Counted from the first letter of the stretch, positions 1 to 8,482 are shown. The stretch: 64,000 nucleotides of DNA from Sva-07 sp963741755 (GCA_963741755.1 CAVUJG010000021.1:62001-126000); one strand, 5' to 3'. The notes: generated by a model not told the origin, from the sequence alone. A program made the numbers and translations.

Positions 1-942
1 CCACACGTCGATGCGTTCGACGATGTCGGCGAGCACCGCCCGATCCGACGCCGGCCGCTGCGGAGCCCCGCTCGGCGTGGTGCTCGACGATGCCCATCCA
101 CGCAACTCGAACGCCATCGCCGCGTCGTGGCGGTATCCGGGGACCGGTGCGCGGAACGTGAAGTGCCCGAGGTACTGCAGCAGGTCGTTGAGTTCGTGGA
201 ATCGAGGGTCCTCGTTCGCCCACATCCGGTCGCGGAGCGCGAACGCCTCGGGAGCGAACGTCGACAGGCCGAGCAGGTAGTCGGACCCGTACATCACCAT
301 GTCGATCGCGAGGTCATTGCCGGTGAACACCCGGAACTCGGGACGCACCCTGTCGCGGACCGCAAGCCGGTCCCATTCGAGCTGGCGACTCAGCGACGAG
401 TGCTTCGCCCCGATGCACGACCCGATGCCCATCATCGCTTCGTACGCCGCAAGCGAGGGGATCCGGCCGTACGGCACGAACATCGCGCCCAGTTCGAACC
501 CGATGAACCGGTCGACGCGTGCGCCGATTGCCGCCAGCGCGTCGACCCAACCGTCGTCATCGAGCGAGTTGAGTCCGTACGACGGGAAGATCACCGGCGT
601 ACCTCCCCGGGTAGCGATCGCGTCGCACGCCGCGAGGTAGCCAGCGAGGTCGAAAGCGGCGCCCGGCTGGTCGGCCACGTAGGCGCCGGCCACGAAATCG
701 CTCCCGGCGACGACAGCCGTCAGGTCGAGCACCTCGGTCTTCTGGTCGTCGGTCAGCAACTGCACGTATCCGGTGTCCATGTTGACCGCCGGCGTGAGAC
801 CCACATCGACGGTGCGATCGATGTGCGCCTCGGTGGCGTCCCAGTCGATCGCGCCGTCGGCGGTGTACGGCAACAGCACCGCCGACATCCCCGTGATGGC
901 TCGACCTGGCCGGATCTGCCCGATCACCTCGGTCTCGTTCAT
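1..942 (-). CDS. DapA-superfamily (dihydrodipicolinate synthase/N-acetylneuraminate lyase-like) protein, 3' end outside window
   Basis: Reading from ATG at 942 gives 314 codons with no stop before the window edge, so the C-terminus is missing. The fold is suggested by an N-terminal segment (GMSAVLLPYTADGAIDW) typical of class I lyases that condense or cleave pyruvate-type substrates, by IFPSYG near residue 119 and by GAKHSS near residue 178. That lysine would be the Schiff-base residue. The distance from the candidate tyrosine to this lysine (about 58 residues) is longer than in classical DapA, so this is a divergent member and the substrate is unknown. It follows the DUF2264 gene on the same strand with a 68-base gap, so the two may be co-transcribed in a sugar-acid or carbohydrate catabolic unit; that is inference. 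Confidence 0.75.
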   Translation of the reverse strand, partial: MNETEVIGQIRPGRAITGMSAVLLPYTADGAIDWDATEAHIDRTVDVGLTPAVNMDTGYVQLLTDDQKTEVLDLTAVVAGSDFVAGAYVADQPGAAFDLAGYLAACDAIATRGGTPVIFPSYGLNSLDDDGWVDALAAIGARVDRFIGFELGAMFVPYGRIPSLAAYEAMMGIGSCIGAKHSSLSRQLEWDRLAVRDRVRPEFRVFTGNDLAIDMVMYGSDYLLGLSTFAPEAFALRDRMWANEDPRFHELNDLLQYLGHFTFRAPVPGYRHDAAMAFELRGWASSSTTPSGAPQRPASDRAVLADIVERIDVW

Positions 943-1010
943 GGCGCCTCCTGTGCGGTGATTCGGTCGAGCAATTCGAGCGCCACCGCCGGAACGCGAG
1001 CCCAGCGTCA

Positions 1011-2876
1011 TCAACCTCGAAATTCGGAGTCGATGTCGCGCCTGGCGACATCCGCTCCGAATTTCGGGGTGTTGGGCGCAGTTTGCGGCGACGCGTACAC
1101 GAGACAGGCAACGGTGTGGTCGCCGGTCGGCAGCGCAACCGTCAGCGCGGGGACGGCGGTGCGGGGGTGAACGAGGCTGGCGTTGACCGCCAGGTTGCGG
1201 GCGATCGGGCGCCGCGCCGGCCCGCCCGGTACCAGCAGGTCGACGATCGCCGAGACACCCATCGCGGTGGCGATCACCGATCGATCCCCGCCCGTGCGGT
1301 TCGCGTCACCCATCAGATCGCCGGGCGAGTCGAGCCCGATGGCGAAGCCCGACTCGACGCCGACCAGATCCCGGCCGTTGCGGATCCGATGGATCCGTCC
1401 GTGACGGGACGCATCGATCGCCCAGCACACCGAGTCGATGCGAACGTCGGGCCACGGGTGCCACGTGGTCCACGTCATGGCGTCCTCGACGCCCGCGGAC
1501 TCGATGCCGAGACGGACTCGACGATTGCCCTCGGCGTCGGTGAGCGCCAGCATCGAGTCGGTGTGGACCGATCCGAACATGTCGGCGACGTCGCCGCTGA
1601 AGCCGAACACCGACGAGTAGGCGAACTTGCGGTACTTGGCAGCGGCCTGTTCGGGGAAGTCGAGGGCGACGGCAGCGCGGCCGCTCAGGATCACAGCATG
1701 GTCGGCGTCGCGGGCGATCACCTGGCCGGCGTCGACGATCGTGATCGGCGCGGGCAGCGGATCGAGCGGCTCCTCGTCGCTCGTCCAGAACGGATGGTCG
1801 GCCGGCGCGGCGAGCGCACCGAAGGCCTTCATGCACCAGTACGGCGAACCGGCCGAACTGTAGGTCTCCGACAAGCGACGATTGTCGTAGGTGTACCCGA
1901 TCGACAGCACGCCGTCACGGTCGCTGATCGGCTGGTCGGCCCACCAACGCAGGTGCCGCATCGACAGGCCGCGCACCGCACCCCACGACAGATCGCTGTC
2001 GACATTCGCCCACGCGAGCGCACCCCAGAACGACGACATCGCGAACCGGTAGGTGAGGCTGCGACCGAAGGGCACGGCCGCGCCGTCGGGCGCGAACCAG
2101 TGTTGGATGTCGGCGGCGAACGTGCTCGCCCGCTCGCGGTACGCAGCCGCTCGCGTGTCATCACCGAGGCCGAGGTCGTTGGCCGCTGCGTACATCAAAC
2201 CGTAGGTGTGGAACGCGAACGGCACGTAGTAGTCGACGTTTGCGAGCGAGCCGTCCGCGTACCAGTGGCGACCGACCCGATAGCTGTCGAGCAAGTCGAG
2301 CGAGGCCGTGACCTTCGCAGCGTCGAACGGGACCCCGACGCGTTCCAGGCCGAGGGCGACGAGCACCCGGAAGAACTGCCAGTTGTTCGGATTCGGGTCG
2401 TGATCGAAGATCCCGTGCAACCAGGTGACGAGGCGATCGCGCGCTGCCGGCGACAGCAGCTCCCAGGTCTGCTCGGGGCAGAACGCAAGGGCGAGTCCGA
2501 TCGCTGCCTGTTCGACCATCCGCTGGTCGTTGTCGCCCGGGACCGGCCCCCAGTACTCGGCCGAGTCGGGGTCGGTACCGGCGTCGAGGCCGGCAGCGAA
2601 GCGGTCCCAGTGGGCGAAGTCGTAGCCGCCGACGGTGAGTGGCACGATGCCGTAGAGCGGGCGGGCGAACCCTTCGAGTTCGGCTGTCGACTGTTCGAAC
2701 ACCGACGCGAAACTGCCGAGCCGGACCCTCGCCCCGCCGGGGCTGACGTGTGGGAGCAGCGGCTCGTACAGATCGACCACCGCTCGGGCAATGTCGTCGC
2801 GGGTCGCCAGCGGACCGAGCGCGAGTGGGTTGGCTCGCGGTGTGTCCCACCGATCCGTGTCGTTCACGGCCGACAT
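1011..2876 (-). CDS. DUF2264 domain-containing protein
   Basis: The 621-residue protein begins MSAVNDTDRWDTPRANPLAL and has the length and layout of DUF2264 proteins, in which one domain fills nearly the whole chain. Tryptophan- and tyrosine-rich stretches such as PNNWQFFRVLVALGLE (about residue 150), HWYADGSLANVDYYVPFAFH and SYRVGRHWY look like an alpha/alpha-barrel glycan-processing fold followed by a beta-rich C-terminal half. No signal peptide is visible, so it is probably cytoplasmic. The family is often found beside sugar-metabolism genes but has no firmly assigned reaction. It is divergent from the hydroxyacid dehydrogenase gene, with about 20 bases between the two start codons. I chose the ATG at 2876 because the open frame upstream is antisense to that neighbour. 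Confidence 0.8.
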   Translation of the reverse strand: MSAVNDTDRWDTPRANPLALGPLATRDDIARAVVDLYEPLLPHVSPGGARVRLGSFASVFEQSTAELEGFARPLYGIVPLTVGGYDFAHWDRFAAGLDAGTDPDSAEYWGPVPGDNDQRMVEQAAIGLALAFCPEQTWELLSPAARDRLVTWLHGIFDHDPNPNNWQFFRVLVALGLERVGVPFDAAKVTASLDLLDSYRVGRHWYADGSLANVDYYVPFAFHTYGLMYAAANDLGLGDDTRAAAYRERASTFAADIQHWFAPDGAAVPFGRSLTYRFAMSSFWGALAWANVDSDLSWGAVRGLSMRHLRWWADQPISDRDGVLSIGYTYDNRRLSETYSSAGSPYWCMKAFGALAAPADHPFWTSDEEPLDPLPAPITIVDAGQVIARDADHAVILSGRAAVALDFPEQAAAKYRKFAYSSVFGFSGDVADMFGSVHTDSMLALTDAEGNRRVRLGIESAGVEDAMTWTTWHPWPDVRIDSVCWAIDASRHGRIHRIRNGRDLVGVESGFAIGLDSPGDLMGDANRTGGDRSVIATAMGVSAIVDLLVPGGPARRPIARNLAVNASLVHPRTAVPALTVALPTGDHTVACLVYASPQTAPNTPKFGADVARRDIDSEFRG

Positions 2877-2897
2877 TGGAGTGCACACTGCCCTCGT

Positions 2898-3923
2898 ATG
2901 CAAATGAGCGAACATCGACCGGCGCTGTTGATCGCACACCATCCGTCGCTCGAGCTCCTCGACCAGGAGGCACTCGACCGGATCAGCGAGGTCGCCGACA
3001 TCCTCGATCGGCAACCGCTGGGCGACTGGAACGAGCCACGCGCCGACGACCTGCTGGCGCGGGCCGAGGTGATTCTCGGTCATTGGGGCTGCGCGCCGCT
3101 CGATGCGGCGGTGATCGACCGGGCGCCGAACCTCGGTCTGTTCGCCTATGCGGCCGGCACGGTGAAACAGACGATCAGCCCTGACGTGTTCGGCCGCGAC
3201 ATCCGAGTGACGTCGGGCGCCGACGCCAACGCCGAACCGGTCGCCGAGTTCACGTTGGCCACGATCCTCTTCGCGAACAAGGACGTGTTCTGGCAGCGCG
3301 ACGTCCGCCGCACGCCACGCGATGCGTCGCTGCGCGAGTTCCGTCAACCCCACGACATCCCGGTCGGCAACTACGACAAGACCGTCGGCATCGTGGGAGC
3401 GTCGTTGATCGGTCGCCGCGTGATCGAGTTGCTCGGCGCGTTCCCCCATCTCCGCGTGGCGCTGTACGACCCGTTCGTCACCGCGGCCGACGCGGCGACC
3501 CTCGGGGTGGCCAAGATGGAGCTCGACGAACTGTGCGCGGGCGTCGACATCCTGTCGATCCATGCTCCCGACCTGCCGAGCACCCGACACATGATCGGCG
3601 CGCCCCAGCTCGCTGCGCTGCGCACGGGAGCGACGGTGATCAACACCGCACGCGGAGCGCTCCTCGACCACGACGCACTGCTCGCCGAGGTCTCCACCGG
3701 ACGGCTCTCGGCCGTGCTCGACGTGACCGACCCCGAGCCGCTGCCCGAGGACCACCCGCTGTGGGCGTTGCCGAACGTGTTCATCACCCCGCACCTCGCC
3801 GGTTCGCTCGGCACCGAGCTGCGCCGCATGATCGATCACGCGGTCGACGAGATCGACCGCTGGCGTACCGGCCGCCCCGCCCGCAACGCGATCACCGAGG
3901 ACATGCTCGACCGCCTCGCGTGA
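2898..3923 (+). CDS. D-isomer-specific 2-hydroxyacid dehydrogenase family protein
   Basis: The 341-residue protein has the two-domain plan of NAD-dependent D-2-hydroxyacid dehydrogenases. A Rossmann segment VGIVGASLIGRRVIELL sits near residue 160. The substrate and catalytic residues follow: arginine in VINTARGALLDHDAL, glutamate in DVTDPEPLPEDHPLW and histidine in FITPHLAGS. These enzymes interconvert 2-keto acids and D-2-hydroxy acids in the cytosol; the substrate cannot be read here. Two in-frame ATGs lie at 2898 and 2904 and either could be the start. The gene is divergent from the DUF2264 gene and ends in front of a strong hairpin shared with the convergent acyl-CoA dehydrogenase. Confidence 0.87.
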   Translation: MQMSEHRPALLIAHHPSLELLDQEALDRISEVADILDRQPLGDWNEPRADDLLARAEVILGHWGCAPLDAAVIDRAPNLGLFAYAAGTVKQTISPDVFGRDIRVTSGADANAEPVAEFTLATILFANKDVFWQRDVRRTPRDASLREFRQPHDIPVGNYDKTVGIVGASLIGRRVIELLGAFPHLRVALYDPFVTAADAATLGVAKMELDELCAGVDILSIHAPDLPSTRHMIGAPQLAALRTGATVINTARGALLDHDALLAEVSTGRLSAVLDVTDPEPLPEDHPLWALPNVFITPHLAGSLGTELRRMIDHAVDEIDRWRTGRPARNAITEDMLDRLA

Positions 3924-3924
3924 C

Positions 3925-3957
3925 ACGTACATCTGGTGTCAGCGACCAGATGTACGT
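3925..3957. repeat. 13-bp perfect inverted repeat between convergent genes (TCAG-centred palindrome, probable bidirectional terminator)
   Basis: The arms ACGTACATCTGGT and ACCAGATGTACGT pair perfectly around a 7-base loop GTCAGCG. It lies just after the dehydrogenase stop codon and just before the end of the opposing acyl-CoA dehydrogenase. No run of T follows on either strand, so it is not a textbook rho-independent terminator. Its core resembles the palindromes at 13243-13275 and 27094-27173. Confidence 0.7.
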
Positions 3958-3970
3958 CGGCTCTGACCAG

Positions 3971-5173
3971 TTACCTCGCGATGGCGTAGCGGCGCAGGAT
4001 ACGACGACCGAGCGAGGTCTTGTGGACCTCGTCGGCGCCGTCGTAGATCCGAGCGGCGCGCTCGTGGCGATACCAGTAGGCGAGCACGGTGTCGTCGGTG
4101 ACGCCGAGGGCGCCGTGCACCTGGATGGCCGTGTCGACGGCCTTGAGCATCGTGTTGGCGACCGAGAACTTGATCGCCGCGATCTCGTCGCGTGCAGCCT
4201 TTGCACCGTGCTGGTCGATCATCCACGCAGCGTGGAGAGTCTGGAGGCGGGCGCCGCGGATCTCTGCGTCGAGTTCGGCGGCCCAGTGCTGGATCACCTG
4301 GCGGTCGGCCAGCGTGTCGCCGTTCGGGTCGATCACCCGCTCGTTGGCGCGAGCGCACATGAGGTCGAACGATCGACTGGCGATGCCGAGCCAGCGCATG
4401 CAGTGGTGAATTCGGCCCGGGCCGAGACGTTCCTGGGCGATGGTGAATCCACCGCCACGCGGACCGAGCAGGTTGCTCATCGGCACCCGGCAACTCTGGT
4501 AGATCACCTCGCCGTGGCTGGCATGTCCGCTGCCGGCGTGACCCATCACGCTGACGTTGCGCACCAGGCCGAAGCCTGGCGTGTCGGTGGGCACCAAGAT
4601 CATGCTGGTGCGCGCATAGGGCGGCGCATCGGGGTCGGTGACCGCCATCACGATCGCGAAGTCGGCGCCGTCGGCCGAACTGGTGAACCACTTCTGGCCG
4701 TTGATCACCCACTCGTCACCATCCTCGGCCGCAGTGGTTTCCAGAAGGAGTGGGTTCGACCCGGCGGTCTCGGGCTCGGTCATCGAGAAGCAGCTGCGGA
4801 TCTCACCAGCGACCAGCGGACGCAGGTAGCGCTCGCGCTGCTCGTCGGTGGCATGCATGTGGAGGATCTCGATGTTGCCGGCATCGGGCGCCTGCGTGCC
4901 GAAGACCACATGGCCGAGCGGACTGCGCCCGAGCGCCTCACTGAGCAGCCCATGGTCGACCATGCTCAATCCGAGCCCACCGAACTCCACCGGGTGGTTC
5001 GGCGCCCACACGCCCATCTGGCGCACCTTGTCCTGTGCGCTACGGACCAGTGCTTCGAGCGTCGCCGGATCGCCGTGGAGCATCTCGCCCTCGAGCGGGA
5101 TCACCTCGCGATCCATGAACTCGCGGACCATCTCGAGGATGGTCGTCATCTTTTCGGAGATTTCGAAATCCAT
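3971..5173 (-). CDS. Acyl-CoA dehydrogenase (ACAD10/11-like)
   Basis: The 400-residue flavoprotein oxidises an acyl-CoA to the enoyl-CoA in the cytosol. It shows the family signatures in order: an N-terminal helical domain, CFSMTEPETAGSNP with WVINGQKWFTSSADGADFAIV in the middle beta domain, and the C-terminal helical domain ending IQVHGALGVTDDTVLAYWYRHER. The catalytic position reads IYDGADEVHK, with Asp where short- and medium-chain enzymes have Glu (usually YEG). This matches the ACAD10/11-type subgroup, so an unusual acyl substrate is possible. A strong Shine-Dalgarno AGGAGG precedes ATG 5173 and fixes the start. It is convergent with the hydroxyacid dehydrogenase. Confidence 0.9.
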   Translation of the reverse strand: MDFEISEKMTTILEMVREFMDREVIPLEGEMLHGDPATLEALVRSAQDKVRQMGVWAPNHPVEFGGLGLSMVDHGLLSEALGRSPLGHVVFGTQAPDAGNIEILHMHATDEQRERYLRPLVAGEIRSCFSMTEPETAGSNPLLLETTAAEDGDEWVINGQKWFTSSADGADFAIVMAVTDPDAPPYARTSMILVPTDTPGFGLVRNVSVMGHAGSGHASHGEVIYQSCRVPMSNLLGPRGGGFTIAQERLGPGRIHHCMRWLGIASRSFDLMCARANERVIDPNGDTLADRQVIQHWAAELDAEIRGARLQTLHAAWMIDQHGAKAARDEIAAIKFSVANTMLKAVDTAIQVHGALGVTDDTVLAYWYRHERAARIYDGADEVHKTSLGRRILRRYAIAR

Positions 5174-5225
5174 CAGGTTCCTCCTGCGACCACGTTGCCA
5201 TGAATGCGCCCAGACAGACGAGCCG

Positions 5226-5858
5226 TCAGACGCGACGCGCTCGGCGGCCGGCCACGATCCCAGCACCGGCGAGGCCGAGCGCGGCGATCACGATGGCTCC
5301 GCCGATCCACACATCACCATCCAGCCACCATCGACCGTCAGTTCCGATCGCTGACGAGCCCGCTGCCGGCGCATCAGGAGTGCCGAAGCTCTCGGGGATC
5401 GGCAGACCGCCGAGCGAACGAGTTCCCGAGCAGAGGTTCGACGTGACCTCGCCGTCCTCCAGGCCCGGCCCCTCACTCCGCCCGAACACCAGGGCCGTGT
5501 GACCAACGCTGACCTCGAGTCCGCAGCTCGCACCGTCGCGCGAGGTGACCACCGACTGTTGCTCGAATGCCTCGCCCTTGTAGACGGCCGTCACCGCGAA
5601 CACGAAACGAACCGGATCGTCGGACGACCACGTCATGACGTTGTCCGGGACCCGGATCTCCTGCAGGGTGCCGACGAATGCCACGTCAGCCTCGGCCAGC
5701 GCCTCGTCGTCGGTCAACTGCGCACACGAGCACGCTGCGACCGAGCCAGCAGCGAGCAGCCACCACGAGAGACCCACCATCGCCAGGCCGGCGAGAGCCC
5801 GCCGCAACCAGTCGGCGTACGAACGGTACCCGGTACCGGATGGACGGGGGAGGGCCAT
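5226..5858 (-). CDS. Membrane-anchored secreted protein with TIMP/netrin-like CSC motif
   Basis: From ATG 5858 this is a 210-residue protein. A hydrophobic N-terminal segment (RALAGLAMVGLSWWLLAAGSVAA) ends in ACSCAQLTDDEALAEADVAFVGTL. That arrangement, with the cysteine pair directly at the mature N-terminus, is seen in bacterial proteins with a netrin/TIMP-like domain. Two further cysteines (SCGLEV and SNLCSG) could pair with it. A C-terminal hydrophobic segment followed by AGRRARRV suggests a second membrane anchor with the basic end in the cytoplasm. The role is unknown. It is divergent from the PPOX gene at 5912, and the two start codons are 53 bases apart. Confidence 0.65.
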   Translation of the reverse strand: MALPRPSGTGYRSYADWLRRALAGLAMVGLSWWLLAAGSVAACSCAQLTDDEALAEADVAFVGTLQEIRVPDNVMTWSSDDPVRFVFAVTAVYKGEAFEQQSVVTSRDGASCGLEVSVGHTALVFGRSEGPGLEDGEVTSNLCSGTRSLGGLPIPESFGTPDAPAAGSSAIGTDGRWWLDGDVWIGGAIVIAALGLAGAGIVAGRRARRV

Positions 5859-5911
5859 CGGCAACGGTAGCTCAGCGTTCTCGACAGATTCGGGGCGGGT
5901 ACCGTCGCGGC

Positions 5912-6307
5912 ATGATCGACGTCGACTCGGCCCGGTACATCTCACTGACCACGTTCACGGGCGACGGTCGCCCGAAGCCGACGCCGGTGTGGATCACCGG
6001 CAGCGATGGCACCTACCTCTTCTACACGGGCGCTACCGCCTGGAAGACCCGACGCCTTCGCAACGACCCCCGAGTCGAGGTGCGAGTCTGCGACATGCGC
6101 GGGCGAATCGACGACGATGCCCCCGTCCACACCGGCTCCGCAGATGTGCTCGACGACGACGAATCGATCGATCAGGCCAAGCAGGCGGTCGCGTCCAAGT
6201 ACGGCTGGCAGGCAACGCTCGCTCGCGCTGCGGACTCGGTTCGCGCTCGCATCGGCCGGGGAGACACTCCCGTTGCGATCCGCATTCGACTCGATCACGA
6301 CTCGTAG
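5912..6307 (+). CDS. PPOX-class F420-dependent oxidoreductase / pyridoxamine 5'-phosphate oxidase-fold protein
   Basis: The 131-residue protein starts IDVDSARYISLTTFTGDGRP, followed by KPTPVWITGSDGTYLFYTG, ATAWKTRRLRNDPRVEVRVCD and a C-terminal DTPVAIRIRL. This is the split beta-barrel pattern of the small F420- or flavin-binding PPOX family found widely in actinobacteria. F420 rather than FMN is the likely cofactor because cofE and cofD occur in the same window; that is inference. The substrate is unknown. Its TAG stop codon at 6305 forms part of the -10 box proposed for the downstream LapA-domain gene. Confidence 0.8.
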   Translation: MIDVDSARYISLTTFTGDGRPKPTPVWITGSDGTYLFYTGATAWKTRRLRNDPRVEVRVCDMRGRIDDDAPVHTGSADVLDDDESIDQAKQAVASKYGWQATLARAADSVRARIGRGDTPVAIRIRLDHDS

Positions 6308-6310
6308 AAT
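6305..6310 (+). promoter_or_regulatory. -10 box (TAGAAT) of a leaderless start, overlapping the upstream stop codon
   Basis: TAGAAT contains the TAG stop of the PPOX gene and ends 7 bases before the GTG of the next gene. That is the spacing expected when transcription starts at the start codon. No Shine-Dalgarno sequence lies in front of this GTG. Confidence 0.5.
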
Positions 6311-6317
6311 TGGGACC

Positions 6318-6572
6318 GTGCCCGACGAGCTCCCGCTGCTGCCCGATCAGCCGAGCCAGGCCGACCAGCTCCGTCGCTTCGGCCCGATCGCCGCCATCGC
6401 CATCGTCGCGCTGCTCTTCATCTTCCAGAACACCGAAAGTGCAAACTTCGACTTCTTGTGGTTCAACTTCCGCTGGCCGCTGTGGGCCATGCTGCTGGTG
6501 TTCATGGCCATCGGGGCCGCCGTTGCATGGGGTGTCGGTCGACGTCGTGCCCGCCGGGCTCGCAACGACTGA
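6318..6572 (+). CDS. LapA-domain (DUF1049) small membrane protein
   Basis: The 84-residue protein has two membrane segments, roughly residues 22-38 (IAAIAIVALLFIFQNTE) and 50-70 (WAMLLVFMAIGAAVAWGVG). The turn between them carries FQNTESANFDFLWFNFRWPLW, the hallmark of the lipopolysaccharide-assembly-protein-A/DUF1049 family. It ends in a basic tail GRRRARRARND. In gram-positives the role of this family is not established. The GTG start is chosen because the TAGAAT box lies 7 bases upstream and no other start is in frame near the conserved region. Confidence 0.8.
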   Translation: MPDELPLLPDQPSQADQLRRFGPIAAIAIVALLFIFQNTESANFDFLWFNFRWPLWAMLLVFMAIGAAVAWGVGRRRARRARND

Positions 6573-6623
6573 ACGCGGCGCTGGATCGACAGCGAGCGGC
6601 GCGCGCCGTGTCATGATGCGCCG

Positions 6624-7907
6624 ATGACCAACGACCAGGCGCACGATCGGTACCGCGAGGCGGCACAGATCCTCCACGATGTCGCCAAGCCGATGCGGGT
6701 GCTCTCAGCACTCGCTTGGCCCGCCGAACTCCGTGAGGAGTTCCTCTCCGGTGGCGCTGACAAGCTCCCCGAACCCACGTACGCCGGCGTCGACCCGACC
6801 TCGGTCCTCGACGGCATCTCGGCCGTGCGGCGTCTCCTCCGTCCCGGCAACGTGGTCGATGATTGGCTCGATCGCGAAGCCACGGCCATCGAGTCGACGG
6901 CGCTGATGCTGTCGACGGTCGGCACTCCTGCGTTCCACGCGTACAGTCGCAAGCTCTACGGAGTCCCGAGTCAACCGCTTCGCTACGACCCGGCCACCCC
7001 GCTCGAACTCGCGCAGAAGGTCCACGACTCGCTGGTCGATCTGCAAGCGGCGGCCCTGGTGCCGCCCGTCATCCGCAGCCGGACGGGCGAAGAGGTCGCG
7101 GCGTTCATCAAAGAGGCCGTCACCGAGCACTTCGGCGACTCGGCTCCCGAGGTGCTGCTGGTCGACGAGCTGTCCGCCAACGCCGTGGCGTCGACCAGCA
7201 GGATCAAGATCCGCCGTGACGCCAAGTTCACGCCGAAGGATTCGGCGCAGCTCCTGAACCACGAGGCGTTCATCCATGTGGCCACCGGCCTCAACGGGCG
7301 AGCGCAGACCGACATCCCGATTCTGGCGATCGGCCACCCCGGCACCACCCGCACGCAGGAAGGACTCGCCGTCTACTCCGAGTACGTGTCGGGCACGCTC
7401 GGCATGGATCGGCTGCGCCGACTCGCCGACCGGATCGTCGCCACCCAGCTGGTGATCGACGGTGCCGACTTCATCGAGCTGTACCGGTGGTTCCTCGAGC
7501 GCAGCCCGAACCCCGAGCAGGCCTTCGAGTCGACCCGACGGATCTTCCGCGGTGCACCGATCACCGGCGGCGCCCCGTTCACCAAGGACTGCGCCTACCT
7601 GTCGGGCTACCTGTCGGTGGCGACGTTCATCCGGGCGGCGTTCCGGGCGGGTCGCGCCGACACGCTGGGCCTGCTGTTCTCGGGGAAGCTCGACCTGTTC
7701 TCGATCCCGGCGCTCGGCGAACTCCGCAGCCAGGGCCTGGTGAAGCGGGCCCAGTTCATCCCACCGTGGGCATCGGATCCGGGGTGGGTGCTCGCTCACC
7801 TCACGCTGAACACCTTCATGGCCGACATCGACCTGTCAGCGGTGACCGATGCGATCGCCGATGTGCTCGACCACTGCCCCCGAGTCGAGATCGGGTCGCC
7901 GTCTTGA
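6624..7907 (+). CDS. DUF1704 (MATCAP-like) putative zinc metallopeptidase
   Basis: The 427-residue protein carries LLNHEAFIHVATGLNG near residue 212, an HExxxH-type zinc motif, followed by TRTQEGLAVYSEYVSG near residue 243, the QEGLA motif that names the flavohemoglobin-expression-modulating QEGLA family. DUF1704 proteins are related to the eukaryotic tyrosine carboxypeptidase MATCAP, so a peptidase activity is likely, but no bacterial substrate is known to me. No signal peptide is seen, so it should be cytoplasmic. It is read in the same direction as the LapA gene, 51 bases behind, and is convergent with the hibernation-factor-like gene 15 bases downstream. Confidence 0.85.
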   Translation: MTNDQAHDRYREAAQILHDVAKPMRVLSALAWPAELREEFLSGGADKLPEPTYAGVDPTSVLDGISAVRRLLRPGNVVDDWLDREATAIESTALMLSTVGTPAFHAYSRKLYGVPSQPLRYDPATPLELAQKVHDSLVDLQAAALVPPVIRSRTGEEVAAFIKEAVTEHFGDSAPEVLLVDELSANAVASTSRIKIRRDAKFTPKDSAQLLNHEAFIHVATGLNGRAQTDIPILAIGHPGTTRTQEGLAVYSEYVSGTLGMDRLRRLADRIVATQLVIDGADFIELYRWFLERSPNPEQAFESTRRIFRGAPITGGAPFTKDCAYLSGYLSVATFIRAAFRAGRADTLGLLFSGKLDLFSIPALGELRSQGLVKRAQFIPPWASDPGWVLAHLTLNTFMADIDLSAVTDAIADVLDHCPRVEIGSPS

Positions 7908-7922
7908 GGTTCCCGTCCGTGA

Positions 7923-8282
7923 TCAGTCGCGGACGGTGTCGCGCAGGTGCTTGTTGTTGCGTGGTTCCGACTTGGTCTTCATGTCGGTGACCTGACGGAT
8001 CATCTCGTCGCGCACCTCGTTGAGCGCCCGATCGAGGTCGGTGTTCGACGACGTCGCGACGAGCGGGTCGTGTCCGTCGACCTTGAGGTCGAGGGTGACG
8101 TGCTGGCTCTTGGTGTCGCGCTCTTTCACGTACAGCTGCATCGACACGGTTCCGGCGTCGAACGAACGCAGTCGTGCGTCGAGCTTCGACCAGTGGTCGA
8201 CGAGCTTGTCGAGGTCGGCCTGGTGCAGGTCGCCGTGCACGGTGAGACTGTCGGCCACGGTGGCCGGATGCTGATTCGTCAT
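7923..8282 (-). CDS. Ribosome hibernation factor-like protein (HPF/RaiA fold)
   Basis: The 119-residue protein has the pattern of the HPF/RaiA N-terminal domain: DSLTVHGDLHQADLDKLVDHWSKLDARLRSFDAG, then beta strands SMQLYVKERD and QHVTLDLKVDGHDPLVATSS, then a helix DLDRALNEVRDEMIRQVTDMKTKSEPR ending in a basic tail. Such proteins bind the 30S subunit and silence idle ribosomes. It lacks the C-terminal dimerisation domain of long HPF. The start at 8282 is favoured over an upstream ATG because AAGGAG lies just before it. It could instead be a paralogue with another RNA target. Confidence 0.65.
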   Translation of the reverse strand: MTNQHPATVADSLTVHGDLHQADLDKLVDHWSKLDARLRSFDAGTVSMQLYVKERDTKSQHVTLDLKVDGHDPLVATSSNTDLDRALNEVRDEMIRQVTDMKTKSEPRNNKHLRDTVRD

Positions 8283-8464
8283 CACTTCTCCTTCGGAGCG
8301 GTGGGCAGGTCGCCCGTCCTCTGACTCCATTCAATCCGACTTCGTGCGATCACGCCCAAACCGACCTCGTTTGCTTCGACGCCCGTCGCCGCTGCGAGCT
8401 TCGATGACAGCGCCGTCTGGATCGATGTATCTGGAGGAGAGACCCCGTTGCGTCGCCAGATCGT

Positions 8465-8479
8465 ATCAGATAATCTGAT
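8465..8479 (+). promoter_or_regulatory. Palindromic operator overlapping a leaderless -10 box of the toxin-antitoxin pair
   Basis: ATCAGAT and ATCTGAT form a 7-bp inverted repeat around one base, 4 bases before the antitoxin ATG at 8483. The same bases contain TAATCT (8471-8476), which ends 6 bases before the ATG and fits a leaderless -10. A repressor bound here would cover the promoter. Phd/YefM-type antitoxins commonly repress their own operon through such palindromes. Confidence 0.6.
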
Positions 8480-8482
8480 CTC

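Noticed and set aside
1083..2890. Long plus-strand open frame continuous with the hydroxyacid dehydrogenase
   Set aside because: It is antisense to the DUF2264 gene and shows no family features. The dehydrogenase fold begins only after ATG 2898.
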